The notes: generated by a model from the letters alone, not told the origin. A DNA stretch of 37,998 nucleotides from an uncultured Lachnospiraceae bacterium (GCA_947174665.1 CAMWJV010000018.1:1-37998), one strand, 5' to 3'. Positions 1-7,899 are shown, counted from the first letter of the stretch. Made by a program: numbers and translations.

Positions 1-348
1 GATCACCTCTCTGCCGTACCCCTCCTTAAGCAGTTCTCCGTTAATATAAATGTTCCCCTGCTCGTCAATCTGAACCGTCTCTCCCGGCAGACCGATGATC
101 CTCTTTATGTAAAAAGTCTTCGGTTTATATTTAAAGGGAAACACAATAATGTCAAAACGCTCCGGATCCCGAAAACGGTAAGAGATTTTGTCCACTATCA
201 GGTTGTCGCCATCATAGAGGGTGGGCTCCATAGACCCTCCATCCACTTCCGTACGCTGCCCCACAAACTGAATAACAATCCAGGTAAGGCAAAGCACTGC
301 CAAAAGATATAGCAGTGTACTTATCATTTCTTTCATGACTTTATTCAT
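1..348 (-). CDS. lepB: Signal peptidase I, second copy (C-terminus cut by window edge)
   Basis: Type I signal peptidase that removes signal peptides from exported proteins at the outer face of the membrane. Translating the minus strand from the ATG at 348 gives an open frame to the window edge (116 codons). It has an N-terminal membrane helix (about residues 10-30), the catalytic serine motif GGSMEPTLYDGD (Ser39) and the general-base lysine in YIKRIIGLPGE (Lys82). The distal box with the GDN motif lies outside the window. The start overlaps the stop of rbgA by 8 bp, which suggests translational coupling; a GGGAGA-like site lies upstream of the ATG. It is distinct from the full-length signal peptidase at 1208-1789, so rbgA is flanked by two paralogues. 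The family assignment is firm; only the length is unknown. Confidence 0.93.
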   Translation of the reverse strand, partial: MNKVMKEMISTLLYLLAVLCLTWIVIQFVGQRTEVDGGSMEPTLYDGDNLIVDKISYRFRDPERFDIIVFPFKYKPKTFYIKRIIGLPGETVQIDEQGNIYINGELLKEGYGREVI

Positions 349-1204
349 CGTCAGTTCTCCCGTCTCCGGGACGCTCCAGAGTCATACGTCCCAGACGTCC
401 GCTTCTGAAATCGTCCAACAATATATCTGCCGCTTTTTTCAGGTCGAGATTTTCTCCTCTTATATAACATCCTCTGCTGCGTGCAATCTCTTCCAGCGTT
501 TCCGAAAGATTCTCCTGCCACTGTATCCCATACCGCTCGCAGACAGTCCCCGGATACAATTCCTTCAGACAGCACAGCAGATCACAGGCCAGTTCTTCCC
601 TGATGATGACCTCATCGTTCATGGAACCGATAAACGCCAGCCGCATTCCCACTTCTCTGTCTTCGAACTTAGGCCACAGAACTCCGGGCGTATCCAAAAG
701 CTCCAGGCTTTTATTCAGGCGTATCCACTGCTTACCCTTTGTGACTCCCGGCTTGTTCCCTGTCCTGGCACACGCCTTGCCCGCAAAAGAATTGATAAAT
801 GTTGATTTTCCCACATTGGGAATACCCACCACCATGGCTCTAACAGGACGGTTCACAATACCCCTCTTTTTGTCTCTCTCCAGCTTTTCCCTGCATGCCT
901 CCTGAACCAGGCTGTTTATTCCCTTCACGCCTGCGCCGCTTCTGGAGTTTATCTCCAGCGCATAGGCTCCCTGCTTCTTAAAATAAGCCATCCATTGTTC
1001 ATTGCACCCGGGGTCCGCCAGGTCTGCCTTATTCAGCAGCACCACACGTGACTTATTTTTCCCCAGCGCATCAATATCCGGATTGCGGCTGCTCATGGGA
1101 ATCCTGGCATCCACAAGCTCAATCATCAAATCTATCAGCTTTATATTCTCCTGCATCATACGCATTGCCTTTGTCATATGACCGGGATACCATTGATAAT
1201 TCAT
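341..1204 (-). CDS. rbgA: Ribosome biogenesis GTPase YlqF/RbgA
   Basis: Circularly permuted GTPase needed for late assembly of the 50S subunit. The permuted motif order is visible: G4 NKAD at residues 58-61, a G5-like INSRSG near 85-90, then the P-loop GIPNVGKST at 127-135 and G3 DTPG at 171-174. The N-terminus (WYPGHMTKA) and the length of 287 aa are typical of the family. The C-terminal helical domain follows the GTPase. It lies 3 bp downstream of the complete signal peptidase gene and overlaps the start of the next one, so rplS-lepB-rbgA-lepB reads as the usual Bacillota ribosome/secretion cluster. Confidence 0.97.
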   Translation of the reverse strand: MNYQWYPGHMTKAMRMMQENIKLIDLMIELVDARIPMSSRNPDIDALGKNKSRVVLLNKADLADPGCNEQWMAYFKKQGAYALEINSRSGAGVKGINSLVQEACREKLERDKKRGIVNRPVRAMVVGIPNVGKSTFINSFAGKACARTGNKPGVTKGKQWIRLNKSLELLDTPGVLWPKFEDREVGMRLAFIGSMNDEVIIREELACDLLCCLKELYPGTVCERYGIQWQENLSETLEEIARSRGCYIRGENLDLKKAADILLDDFRSGRLGRMTLERPGDGRTDDE

Positions 1205-1207
1205 CTT

Positions 1208-1789
1208 CTATTTCACAAAGCCCATGCCCTTCTCTGTACATTTAGCACGGAACCAAGCCTTTCCTATAATGTCCTCTTCCTTTACCGGGCCGATGTTGGC
1301 AGACCGGCTGTCCTCACTGTTGCCGGGATTGTCACCGATGCAGAAGAACTCCCCGCTCTCCAGCGTCAGCTCATTTCCGGCGATACCGGGGTCAAAAATA
1401 TAATCCGTCACCCACTCGCTTTCTACTCCGTTTACATAGAGTACTCCATCCTTCACTACCAGATGATCTCCGGGCGTAGCCACCACACGCTTAACATAAT
1501 AATGGGCATTCTCGTTGCCGTTGGGGAGAAATATCACCACATCCCCCTTCTTCGGAGAAAAAAGCACATACAAAAAACGGTTTACAAATATCTGCTGTCC
1601 GTTGTACAGCGTGGGCTCCATGGACACGCCGACCACATTTGTGGTCATTCCAAAGAAAAATACAAGCACCGTTGCAATAAATGCCGCCGCCAGAATACCG
1701 AATATCCAGGTAAATACTTCCCGGATCATGGCCGAGCTTATTTTTTTTCTTCTTTTGTAAAAGCTTAAGCCCTTATTTTTTTTTGACAT
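1208..1789 (-). CDS. lepB: Signal peptidase I
   Basis: Membrane-anchored type I signal peptidase, 193 aa. A basic N-terminus precedes one membrane helix (about 25-47), then the catalytic Ser56 in GVSMEPTLYNGQ and Lys100 in YYVKRVVATPGD, and the C-terminal box FCIGDNPGNSEDSR. The start at 1789 has an upstream GGAAGCAGGAGT site. A run of nine A lies immediately after the second codon and a run of eight A sits in the first 20 codons, so the 5' end is homopolymer-rich. It is probably transcribed from the extended -10 promoter at 1823-1828 after the rplS terminator. Confidence 0.96.
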   Translation of the reverse strand: MSKKNKGLSFYKRRKKISSAMIREVFTWIFGILAAAFIATVLVFFFGMTTNVVGVSMEPTLYNGQQIFVNRFLYVLFSPKKGDVVIFLPNGNENAHYYVKRVVATPGDHLVVKDGVLYVNGVESEWVTDYIFDPGIAGNELTLESGEFFCIGDNPGNSEDSRSANIGPVKEEDIIGKAWFRAKCTEKGMGFVK

Positions 1790-1822
1790 ACTCCTGCTTC
1801 CTCATAATTCTGTACCGAAATA

Positions 1823-1830
1823 ATTATAGC
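1823..1830 (-). promoter_or_regulatory. Extended -10 promoter for lepB-rbgA-lepB
   Basis: On the minus strand TGCTATAAT is a perfect -10 hexamer preceded by the extended TGN motif. It lies about 35 nt upstream of the lepB start and directly after the rplS terminator hairpin. No good -35 hexamer is seen 16-18 nt further upstream, where the terminator U-tract lies; an extended -10 can compensate. Confidence 0.6.
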
Positions 1831-1851
1831 ATAAAAAAGAAAAACAGAAAA

Positions 1852-1877
1852 GGGGCAACTACACAAGTAATTGCCCC
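1852..1877 (-). terminator. Intrinsic terminator after rplS
   Basis: A perfect 7-bp GC-rich stem (GGGGCAA / TTGCCCC) with a 12-nt loop is followed on the minus strand by TTTTCTGTTTTT. It sits 14 bp after the rplS stop and ends that transcript before lepB. Confidence 0.85.
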
Positions 1878-1890
1878 CCTTAAGCCTTTT

Positions 1891-2238
1891 TTATTTTACA
1901 AGCTCTTTAACCTTGGCTTTCTTGCCTACGCGGCCTCTAAGATAATTCAGCTTTGCACGTCTAACCTTACCTCTTCTGACAACCTCAATCCTCTCAACAT
2001 TGGGAGAATGTACAGGCCAGGTCTTCTCTACTCCGATGCCGTTGGAAACCTTTCTCACAGTGAATGTCTCCCGGTTGCTGCCGCCCTGTCTCTTCAGGAC
2101 AATGCCCTCAAACATCTGAATTCTCTCGCGGTTTCCCTCTTTGATCTTACCATAAACTCTTACGGTATCACCCACGTTGAACTCATCTACGGTTTCCTTC
2201 AGCTGTTCAGCCTCAATCTCTCTGATAATATCACTCAT
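1891..2238 (-). CDS. rplS: 50S ribosomal protein L19
   Basis: Large-subunit protein L19, located at the 30S-50S interface. The 115-aa length is normal, and the core [30 protein letters not shown] and the C-terminal [17 protein letters not shown] are characteristic. A GGAGGCTCGTT site precedes the ATG. In many Bacillota rplS directly follows trmD; here about 22 kb separates them, so rplS should have its own promoter. The 80 bp upstream contain the palindromic stretch CTGTTACAG but no clear -35/-10 pair. Confidence 0.98.
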   Translation of the reverse strand: MSDIIREIEAEQLKETVDEFNVGDTVRVYGKIKEGNRERIQMFEGIVLKRQGGSNRETFTVRKVSNGIGVEKTWPVHSPNVERIEVVRRGKVRRAKLNYLRGRVGKKAKVKELVK

Positions 2239-2321
2239 AACGAGCCTCCTTCATAAAATTAGACGTTCTTAATACAATTCCTGTAACAGAGGACCATCTT
2301 CATAATCGCAACAGTCAGATT

Positions 2322-3221
2322 TTACCACATAGGACGAGGAAATGCAAGTGTTTTTTTCAGTTCCTGCAGGATTTTCTCCCTGTCATAATTCGGTGCAAAC
2401 CCAACCGCCACATGATATATGCATGCCACTTCTTTCACATCCTCCTCCAGAGCCTCCGCAATTTCCTCTATAGTTTTGCCCTTCACCATTTTGCGACATA
2501 CCAAATCAATCAGCTTCAGGGTCTCACCCTCTGCTTTACCCAAATCCCTGACATATGCATCCTCCGCCTTGCGGTCCCGCACTTCTTTCAGGTGCTGCTC
2601 ATACATCTGGCGCAGAGGGTTTTTCAGTATAAGTCTTCTCATTATCTCCCTCGCCTCCAGTATCCCCGCATTCTCTGTCCTGATCATATCCAGTTCCTCC
2701 CTGCTTTCCACATTGAACAACTGTATCCACTCACCTACTGCCCCCGCATCTCCGGATGGCTTTGGCAGTTCAATAATATGTACCTCAAACAAATCCGAAA
2801 ATTCACGACCTCGCCTATCCCGCAGAGTATATACCGAATGGCAAACATCATCCTCCATCAGCACAAAATCCAGGATGCTAATGGTGATGCACTTCTTCAG
2901 CCGCCCATAATCTTCCCCTGCCCACAGCGTATCTGAGTACATCTTCGCCAGATAAAACAGATTCCTCTTGGTCCAATGCTTCTGAAACCTTATCTGCATC
3001 TCGATGTCAATCTTAGTCCCGTCATGCAGTCGCACTGCCACATCCAGAATACCCTGCTTCTGCCGGCGGCGGTGCCTCAACAGAAAAGGGTTATCCAGCC
3101 GCGTATACAGGATACTTTCCAGTGGGATGCCCGTCACATCACTGATAAATCGCTTCCTGACACCTTCATGAGCGAACAGAGCCCGAAAAGCGTAGTCGGA
3201 CTTCAAAGAAATAGATTTCAT
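2322..3221 (-). CDS. Rpn/PDDEXK family nuclease (putative transposase-associated)
   Basis: A 299-aa protein of the Rpn / PD-(D/E)XK 'transposase' family. The N-terminal pattern SLKSDYAFRALF is typical, as is the nuclease core: Asp60 in QGILDVAV and Glu74-x-Gln76 in IDIEMQIRFQ. The C-terminal half is helical and charged (LGKAEGETLKLIDLVCRKM), as often seen in these proteins. Known relatives are DNA nucleases that promote recombination and are common, multi-copy and patchily distributed in Clostridia; several have been proposed to act in phage defence. It lies at the rplS edge of the secretion island. The start at 3221 has a strong GGAGG site, which is sequestered in a hairpin (3227-3244). Whether this copy is active cannot be told. 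Confidence 0.88.
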   Translation of the reverse strand: MKSISLKSDYAFRALFAHEGVRKRFISDVTGIPLESILYTRLDNPFLLRHRRRQKQGILDVAVRLHDGTKIDIEMQIRFQKHWTKRNLFYLAKMYSDTLWAGEDYGRLKKCITISILDFVLMEDDVCHSVYTLRDRRGREFSDLFEVHIIELPKPSGDAGAVGEWIQLFNVESREELDMIRTENAGILEAREIMRRLILKNPLRQMYEQHLKEVRDRKAEDAYVRDLGKAEGETLKLIDLVCRKMVKGKTIEEIAEALEEDVKEVACIYHVAVGFAPNYDREKILQELKKTLAFPRPMW

Positions 3222-3226
3222 CTTAC

Positions 3227-3244
3227 CTCCTGTTTCCGCAGGAG
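3227..3244 (-). promoter_or_regulatory. Hairpin sequestering the ribosome binding site of the Rpn gene
   Basis: In the minus-strand mRNA, CTCCTG pairs perfectly with CAGGAG across a 6-nt loop (CGGAAA). The right arm contains most of the AGGAGG site 5 nt before the ATG at 3221, so the folded form would restrict translation. Confidence 0.5.
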
Positions 3245-3306
3245 ACTTACTTAAAAGAAATCTGCCGTCAGACAGCTACTGTAAGGGCAGTCCTGTTCTT
3301 CCTAGT

Positions 3307-3359
3307 GAAAATCACCTGCTTTTAATCGCGTTTGTTTGAAGTTAAAAGCATAGATTTTC
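3307..3359. repeat. Two-step imperfect inverted repeat
   Basis: Outer arms GAAAATC (3307-3313) and GATTTTC (3353-3359) match perfectly, and so do inner arms TGCTTTTAA (3317-3325) and TTAAAAGCA (3342-3350), around a 16-nt centre. There is only a 3-nt/2-nt mismatch between the steps. It could be a transcribed hairpin or a small mobile-element remnant. Confidence 0.6.
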
Positions 3360-3406
3360 CGAAATCAGAATCAGATAATAGAAAGGCGAAGCCTTAAGTC
3401 TGTAAG

Positions 3407-3449
3407 AAAATATGCTTTAGACTGATTATATCACCACAAAGCATATTTT
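3407..3449 (-). terminator. Possible terminator of the secretion-island transcript
   Basis: A perfect 12-bp inverted repeat (AAAATATGCTTT / AAAGCATATTTT) with a 19-nt loop lies about 94 bp after the last PP2C stop and ends in TTTT. The stem is AT-rich, so it is a weak intrinsic terminator at best. A short GC-rich hairpin just beyond it (about 3385-3397), followed by TTTCTATT, may help. Confidence 0.4.
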
Positions 3450-3542
3450 TCAACTGCTATATTCATTTTTTATCCAAAATATATAATTGTTCTGCATTTT
3501 AATCAATTACATACGGATATGTTTTCATAATTAAGCAGAACA

Positions 3543-4295
3543 TTATCTCACTTTTACCAATACAGCAGTCACATTATCTCCGGCTCCCCGGCGGTACACT
3601 TCCTCAAAATATGTATCAAGCGTCTGCCGCAGGGAAGACTCATTTGTTACACTCCGCAATTTTTTCTCAAGCCACTCCTCATCGCAGAATTTAAATAGTC
3701 CATCACTACACAGCAGAAAGACCTGCCCCCGTCTCAGTTTATCTGTCCTAATATGAATATTCAGCTGAGGCTGCGTTCCCACCGCCTGTACAAGCTTGCC
3801 GTGATTCCCGTGTGTGGCAATCTGTTCCCGGGTAAAAACACTTACCGTAGCAGGCTGGGTATCCCAGACATCATCAACCGTTAAAATGCTGCTCCTGCCT
3901 CCCACACAGGTATAAATCCGGCTGTCTCCTACGGAAAATACCGCATAGCAGCTGCCTGAGATTAGCAGCACTACTGCTGTAGCACCACATATTTGCCCCC
4001 GGTTATAGCATTCTCGAATCTGGCTGTTCATCAAACAAAGCTGCTGCCGTATTTGCGCCACCAAATCCTGAAAGTCCGGTAATTGTACGGTAAGCAATTT
4101 TTCCCAATAAGCATCAAAGCCTTTTACGATCCACGAACTCGCAAGTTCGCCTCTGCTATGTCCGCCCATGCCATCCGATAATACAAAGAGACCAAGGTCT
4201 TCCTGCACAAATGCAGCTGCCGCATCCTGATTCATATTATGGCACAGTCCCCGGTCTGTCTTTGCATAATAAAGGATTTCTTTTTTACCGATCAT
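3543..4295 (-). CDS. PP2C-family Ser/Thr protein phosphatase (A)
   Basis: Metal-dependent phosphatase that would reverse Ser/Thr phosphorylation by the island kinases. It is 250 aa, essentially a bare catalytic domain without a membrane segment, so cytosolic. Metal-binding and fold motifs are intact: NQDA near the N-terminus, LSDGMGGHSRGE, FSVGDSRIY, LLCSDGL and the final GDNVTAVLV. It is the last gene of the island, 34 bp after the VWA-FHA gene, with an AGGAAGC site before the ATG. The pairing with an FHA protein suggests it acts on the same phosphoproteins. It is one of three PP2C genes in the cluster. Confidence 0.93.
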   Translation of the reverse strand: MIGKKEILYYAKTDRGLCHNMNQDAAAAFVQEDLGLFVLSDGMGGHSRGELASSWIVKGFDAYWEKLLTVQLPDFQDLVAQIRQQLCLMNSQIRECYNRGQICGATAVVLLISGSCYAVFSVGDSRIYTCVGGRSSILTVDDVWDTQPATVSVFTREQIATHGNHGKLVQAVGTQPQLNIHIRTDKLRRGQVFLLCSDGLFKFCDEEWLEKKLRSVTNESSLRQTLDTYFEEVYRRGAGDNVTAVLVKVR

Positions 4296-4329
4296 GCTTC
4301 CTGCTAACCTTTTCCCCTGATATCGACAA

Positions 4330-5988
4330 CTATTCTATTGTCAGCCTGTACTCATGCCTTCCCAGCCTCAGTACAGTGCCTGTATGAACCTCTGCCGCCG
4401 CACTGATCCTAATGCCATCCACATATGTACCGTTGGAAGATTCCAAATCCTTCACATAGAATTTGCCATGAGATAAACCTATTTCACAGTGTTTTTCGGA
4501 AACGGCATCATCACTGATCATAAGGTTACTGACAGACGGATTCCTGCCGATAATGACTCTGTCTGTAATATTGCACTGGTATGTCCGCACCCTGTCTTTT
4601 ACGTTTGTGAGCGTCAGCCTGTATACCCCCACACCTGATTCCGGGACTCCCTGTTCAGAAGCAGCATTGCTAAAGAGCATTTTCGTGTCATGTCTTTCTT
4701 TTGACTCCGGCTCTCCGGAACCCCCCGCCCCTATCACTTCAGCCTTGCTTACGGGAGCGCGGACAGAACTAGACAATGCTGCCCCAGCGCTGCCGCGCCG
4801 CCTGTTTTTTATACGTGAATCCAGCATTTTATAGTCATTCATCGGTGGAGTCTCCCGGCCTTTTCCTCTTTTCACTAATACAACAGCCAGCCCCGCCAAT
4901 AAAAGAATTATCGCAGCCGCTGCTGTGATCATCCATGCAACCATGTTCGTCCCGCCTTTTTCCTCACCGGCCTTTGCATTCGTGGGCACAGCTTCACTGT
5001 CTCGGGACGGCTCTGTGTCCATGGACGCAGAATTGTCAATGGATTCCTGCTCTGCGGACAATTCTTCGGTGGATGATTCTTCTGCCTTTTCCTGTGAGGC
5101 AAAGGGCATCGACACCTGGCTCTGAAGAATAATGTTATTTCCTCCCGCATTTAAGACAAGCTGAGAATTCCGCATACTGCCGTCCTGCATATCAGCCGGT
5201 ATGGCAACTTTTATCTGTAGCACAGAATAGTCCGCGCTCAATGCCCGAACCACCATCATATCATCTTCAATCTCATTCAGGTAAAAATAATCAACCCCCG
5301 TAGTCCGGGAGAGTGCAAACATATCCTGCAGTTCATTCTGGTGGTCTCCACTCAGCATCCCAATGGTGTAAACAGGATACGGAGTCTGGGAAATAAGGTC
5401 ATCCAGTTCACTTTTAGAATAACCGATTTCCATGGCATCCATTCCGTCGGAAATCAAAAGAATCCGTTTATAACTCACATCATCCATTTCATTCAGACTC
5501 ACAATGGCCTGATACAGATTTTCAATGATATAGGCATCTTTATCCTCGCCGGAAACATTCTCCACAATTTCTTTTAACGCGGCATAATCATCCGTATAGT
5601 CAGATAGGTAGGTAATTTTCTTGTCGATGATGGCAATGGCAAAGGTTTCCCCTGCGACACGGTTTGCTATCACATCCGTCAGGATTGCCTTTACCCTGTC
5701 ACCACATCTCTTCATGACGGACAATGAATTATCCCAAAGAATCAGCGTCTTAATACCCTCCTCCGTCTCTCGCACAGGCGCAAGGCTTACTGTCGCGCAT
5801 GTTATGGTTCCTATCTGAAAAGAGTCAACCTCCGCTTCCTCTTCTACTCCCCTGACATACAGCACTGCCTCTTCTCCGACAGTATAATGCTCCACTACCG
5901 CCGACTCTCCCGCCGCCTGAACTGTCGCAGTACACAACAGCAACAGACCGGCAATGCCGGCCAGTACTCTTCTCATACGTTTTGTCAT
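4330..5988 (-). CDS. VWA-TM-FHA membrane protein of the secretion island
   Basis: A 552-aa protein spanning the membrane once. A signal peptide (residues 1-26, LLLLCTATVQA) leads into an extracellular von Willebrand A domain with a complete MIDAS start (Asp86, Ser88, Ser90 in WDNSLS) and the later ISDG motif. A Ser/Glu-rich linker (about 300-345) and one membrane helix (about 353-373) follow. The cytosolic C-terminal FHA domain (about 465-545) keeps the phosphothreonine-binding motifs IIGRN, SEKH and SSNGT. VWA domains bind proteins through a metal ion, while FHA domains read pThr, so this could link an extracellular partner to the phosphosignalling machinery. A GGGGTAGGA site precedes the start. 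No exact functional homologue is recognised. Confidence 0.85.
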   Translation of the reverse strand: MTKRMRRVLAGIAGLLLLCTATVQAAGESAVVEHYTVGEEAVLYVRGVEEEAEVDSFQIGTITCATVSLAPVRETEEGIKTLILWDNSLSVMKRCGDRVKAILTDVIANRVAGETFAIAIIDKKITYLSDYTDDYAALKEIVENVSGEDKDAYIIENLYQAIVSLNEMDDVSYKRILLISDGMDAMEIGYSKSELDDLISQTPYPVYTIGMLSGDHQNELQDMFALSRTTGVDYFYLNEIEDDMMVVRALSADYSVLQIKVAIPADMQDGSMRNSQLVLNAGGNNIILQSQVSMPFASQEKAEESSTEELSAEQESIDNSASMDTEPSRDSEAVPTNAKAGEEKGGTNMVAWMITAAAAIILLLAGLAVVLVKRGKGRETPPMNDYKMLDSRIKNRRRGSAGAALSSSVRAPVSKAEVIGAGGSGEPESKERHDTKMLFSNAASEQGVPESGVGVYRLTLTNVKDRVRTYQCNITDRVIIGRNPSVSNLMISDDAVSEKHCEIGLSHGKFYVKDLESSNGTYVDGIRISAAAEVHTGTVLRLGRHEYRLTIE

Positions 5989-6040
5989 ATTCCTACCCCT
6001 TCACGCAGTCGATTGCCTCCTGAAGCTTTGGCTCAAGCTC

Positions 6041-6328
6041 TCACTCATCCCTGGCTTTTTCCCCGATATAAAAATCAGAGAGCCGTTCCAGGAAATCTGT
6101 CCTTTCTTCGTCCTCATACCCGCGGAAACATACTTCCGCTATGTTTTCATCATCAAATAAAAACCATGTTTCGTTTCCCAGATTTCCCTCCGGATAGAGA
6201 ACACCGGAATAATCATATTCTCTGCCGCTTACGGCATCCGTCTGCCTGATACCGAAAACCATCAGTTTCTTTTTTCCTTCTTTCAGCAATACAACAGAGC
6301 CTATCGGCAATAGCTCTTTCAGTTTCAT
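6041..6328 (-). CDS. DUF4176 domain protein
   Basis: A 95-aa protein with the layout of the DUF4176 family: KLKELLPIGSVVLLKEGKK at the N-terminus, a small beta barrel, and YSGVLYPEG followed by FLFDDENIAEV. The family is common in Bacillota type VII secretion loci, next to WXG100 and LXG genes, but its molecular role is unknown. Here it sits between the CHAP protein and the VWA-FHA protein, which fits that association. The AGGAGGCAAGAG site fixes the start at 6328. No signal peptide or membrane segment is seen. Confidence 0.85.
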   Translation of the reverse strand: MKLKELLPIGSVVLLKEGKKKLMVFGIRQTDAVSGREYDYSGVLYPEGNLGNETWFLFDDENIAEVCFRGYEDEERTDFLERLSDFYIGEKARDE

Positions 6329-6382
6329 CTCTTGCCTCCTACATAAGATTTTTCATAGATTTCACATTCTGCGATAAACTTC

Positions 6383-7429
6383 CTATGCTGCGGTAATATA
6401 GCCAGAAATTCCTCTGCTTTTAAAATCATCATAAGTCAGACACTGCAAAACTCCATCTTCTCTACCAGCATAATTTGCTTCCGTAAGATAAACATTAGCT
6501 GGAGTCCCATCCGCATTATATTCCACACCTTCAATAAACATAACATGTCCATGTTCGCCGCTTTCGCTAACAGCAATTGCCGGCCATTGTATGTCTTCTC
6601 CTCCATAGGTGATTTTGACCCGGTCATCGTTTGCATTATTGCTCAGCCATGTTCTGGCATGACCTGCAGTTTTTAGTGCAATCCCTGTCACTTCCATAAA
6701 CCGTCCATAAGCATACCACGTACACTGCCCATGATATCCGCCAGCATATGATATATTTTTATTGCTGCAATAAAATTCACCTGTTATATCAGCCAATATC
6801 GTACCCTCACGCACTTTTAAATCTGCCACTGCAGCCGCTCTGCTATCCGCAACTTCTTTCTCCGCTGCTTCTTTCTCCGCTGCTTCTCTCTCCGCCGCTA
6901 CTTTCTCCGCCGCACTTTTTACAGCTGCCATCAAATTCTTATGTACTTCACCGGCCCATGACACGATCGGCTGTCTGTCCGACACCTCTCCCTTTCCAAT
7001 CAAACCTTTAATGACACCTTCAATTCCAGGCCAGAGAATTTTATTCCAGGCGGTCGTAACAGAAGAAAAAAGACCTTCCGCTATTTTCCCAAACAAATTT
7101 GCCAAACCGGAAAATAGGGACAAACCTGTCTTTGACGTCCTCATTTTTTCCTCTGTATAACCACAGATACCTTTTTCCGTTTTTTCGTATAGTCCAGCAG
7201 CCCTTTCCAAAGCATTTTTTATGCCTTCCATACTCTCCCGGTGACCTTCCACGCGCCCGGCCAGACTGTTAAGACTTCTTTTGATATCGGAGGCTGACGC
7301 TGACTTAATGACCAGTCCGCCGGATATCTCCCGAATTGATTGCTGTATATTCTCCAATTCCCTCCTGATCCTCTCCTCCGCATCAACAGTTGATTTTACC
7401 GCATTTATTTTAATTCTAAAATCCGCCAT
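6383..7429 (-). CDS. CHAP-domain peptidoglycan hydrolase, candidate type VII effector
   Basis: 348 aa from the ATG at 7429. The longer open frame to a TTG at 7522 lacks a ribosome site, whereas AAGGGAAACACAGG lies before 7429. The N-terminal 90 residues form a helical hairpin-like segment with no signal peptide, ending in a YxxxE motif (YEKTE). An amphipathic region (SLFSGLANLFGKIAEGLF) and an Ala/Glu coiled linker with pentapeptide repeats (AAEKx) follow. The C-terminal CHAP domain (about 215-348) has its catalytic Cys in GQCTWYAYGRF (near residue 236) and His in HGHVMFIEG (near 295). CHAP enzymes cleave peptidoglycan peptides or amides. The position after the WXG100 genes and the N-terminal layout suggest export by the encoded system. 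Cell-wall remodelling for the secreton is an alternative to a toxin role. Confidence 0.82.
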   Translation of the reverse strand: MADFRIKINAVKSTVDAEERIRRELENIQQSIREISGGLVIKSASASDIKRSLNSLAGRVEGHRESMEGIKNALERAAGLYEKTEKGICGYTEEKMRTSKTGLSLFSGLANLFGKIAEGLFSSVTTAWNKILWPGIEGVIKGLIGKGEVSDRQPIVSWAGEVHKNLMAAVKSAAEKVAAEREAAEKEAAEKEVADSRAAAVADLKVREGTILADITGEFYCSNKNISYAGGYHGQCTWYAYGRFMEVTGIALKTAGHARTWLSNNANDDRVKITYGGEDIQWPAIAVSESGEHGHVMFIEGVEYNADGTPANVYLTEANYAGREDGVLQCLTYDDFKSRGISGYITAA

Positions 7430-7557
7430 CCTGTGTTTCCCTTTCTTTAAATCTTTTTCCGTGAAACTGCCAATCAGCAGCCGAATCCGCAGACTGCCTG
7501 AGAATCCGGCTGCAAGGCTCAAAAGAAAGTACGGCAGACCACCGAGACATAAGGTCT

Positions 7558-7872
7558 TTAAACAATAACATCACCCGCCAAGCTTTCTTCTTCACTCAGA
7601 ATATCCCGCTCTGCTGCCTCATAATTTGCCGCCATTGCATTCAGATCAGTAACGTGCTCATTGATCATATTTGCAAGCTTTTGTATATCATCCTGCAGCA
7701 TATGAAATTTCTGTGAATACTTGGAGGACGCATCCCCCTCCCACTTACCGCTCAGGCCGTTTACAACATCACACATATTGCCGGTGATGGTTCTCACCTG
7801 ATTCATAATGCCGTTAAACTCATTTGCCGTGCTGACCAACTTCTCACTGCTTACATTCAATATACCTTCCAT
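7558..7872 (-). CDS. WXG100 family protein 1 (WEG)
   Basis: A 104-aa ESAT-6-like helical hairpin. The turn motif is GKWEGDA (Trp44), flanked by two amphipathic helices, and the C-terminal side has YEAAE, fitting the YxxxD/E signal of type VII substrates. An AAAGGAGATAGCAGG site precedes the ATG. It lies 27 bp after the next WXG100 gene, so the two may form a heterodimer as EsxA/EsxB-type pairs do. The tail is acidic and extends past the motif. Confidence 0.9.
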   Translation of the reverse strand: MEGILNVSSEKLVSTANEFNGIMNQVRTITGNMCDVVNGLSGKWEGDASSKYSQKFHMLQDDIQKLANMINEHVTDLNAMAANYEAAERDILSEEESLAGDVIV

Positions 7873-7899
7873 AACCTGCTATCTCCTTTACATTCATCA

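Larger units (their letters stand above)
3222..3542. other. Intergenic region rich in inverted repeats
   Basis: No gene is seen in these 321 bp. The region holds four inverted repeats: an SD-sequestering hairpin (3227-3244), a two-step long repeat (3307-3359), a short AAGGC/GCCTT hairpin (about 3385-3397) and a 12-bp AT-rich repeat (3407-3449). It is AT-rich compared with its flanks and separates the last island gene (PP2C) from the Rpn-type nuclease gene. Confidence 0.7.

Noticed and set aside
2322..3221. Insertion sequence at the Rpn-type gene
   Set aside because: There are inverted repeats on one side only, no matching terminal repeat at the other end and no target duplication seen; the family is called 'transposase' in databases but acts as a nuclease.
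7430..7522. N-terminal extension of the CHAP protein to a TTG start
   Set aside because: No ribosome site before the TTG, while a purine-rich site precedes the ATG at 7429 and the helical N-terminus begins there.
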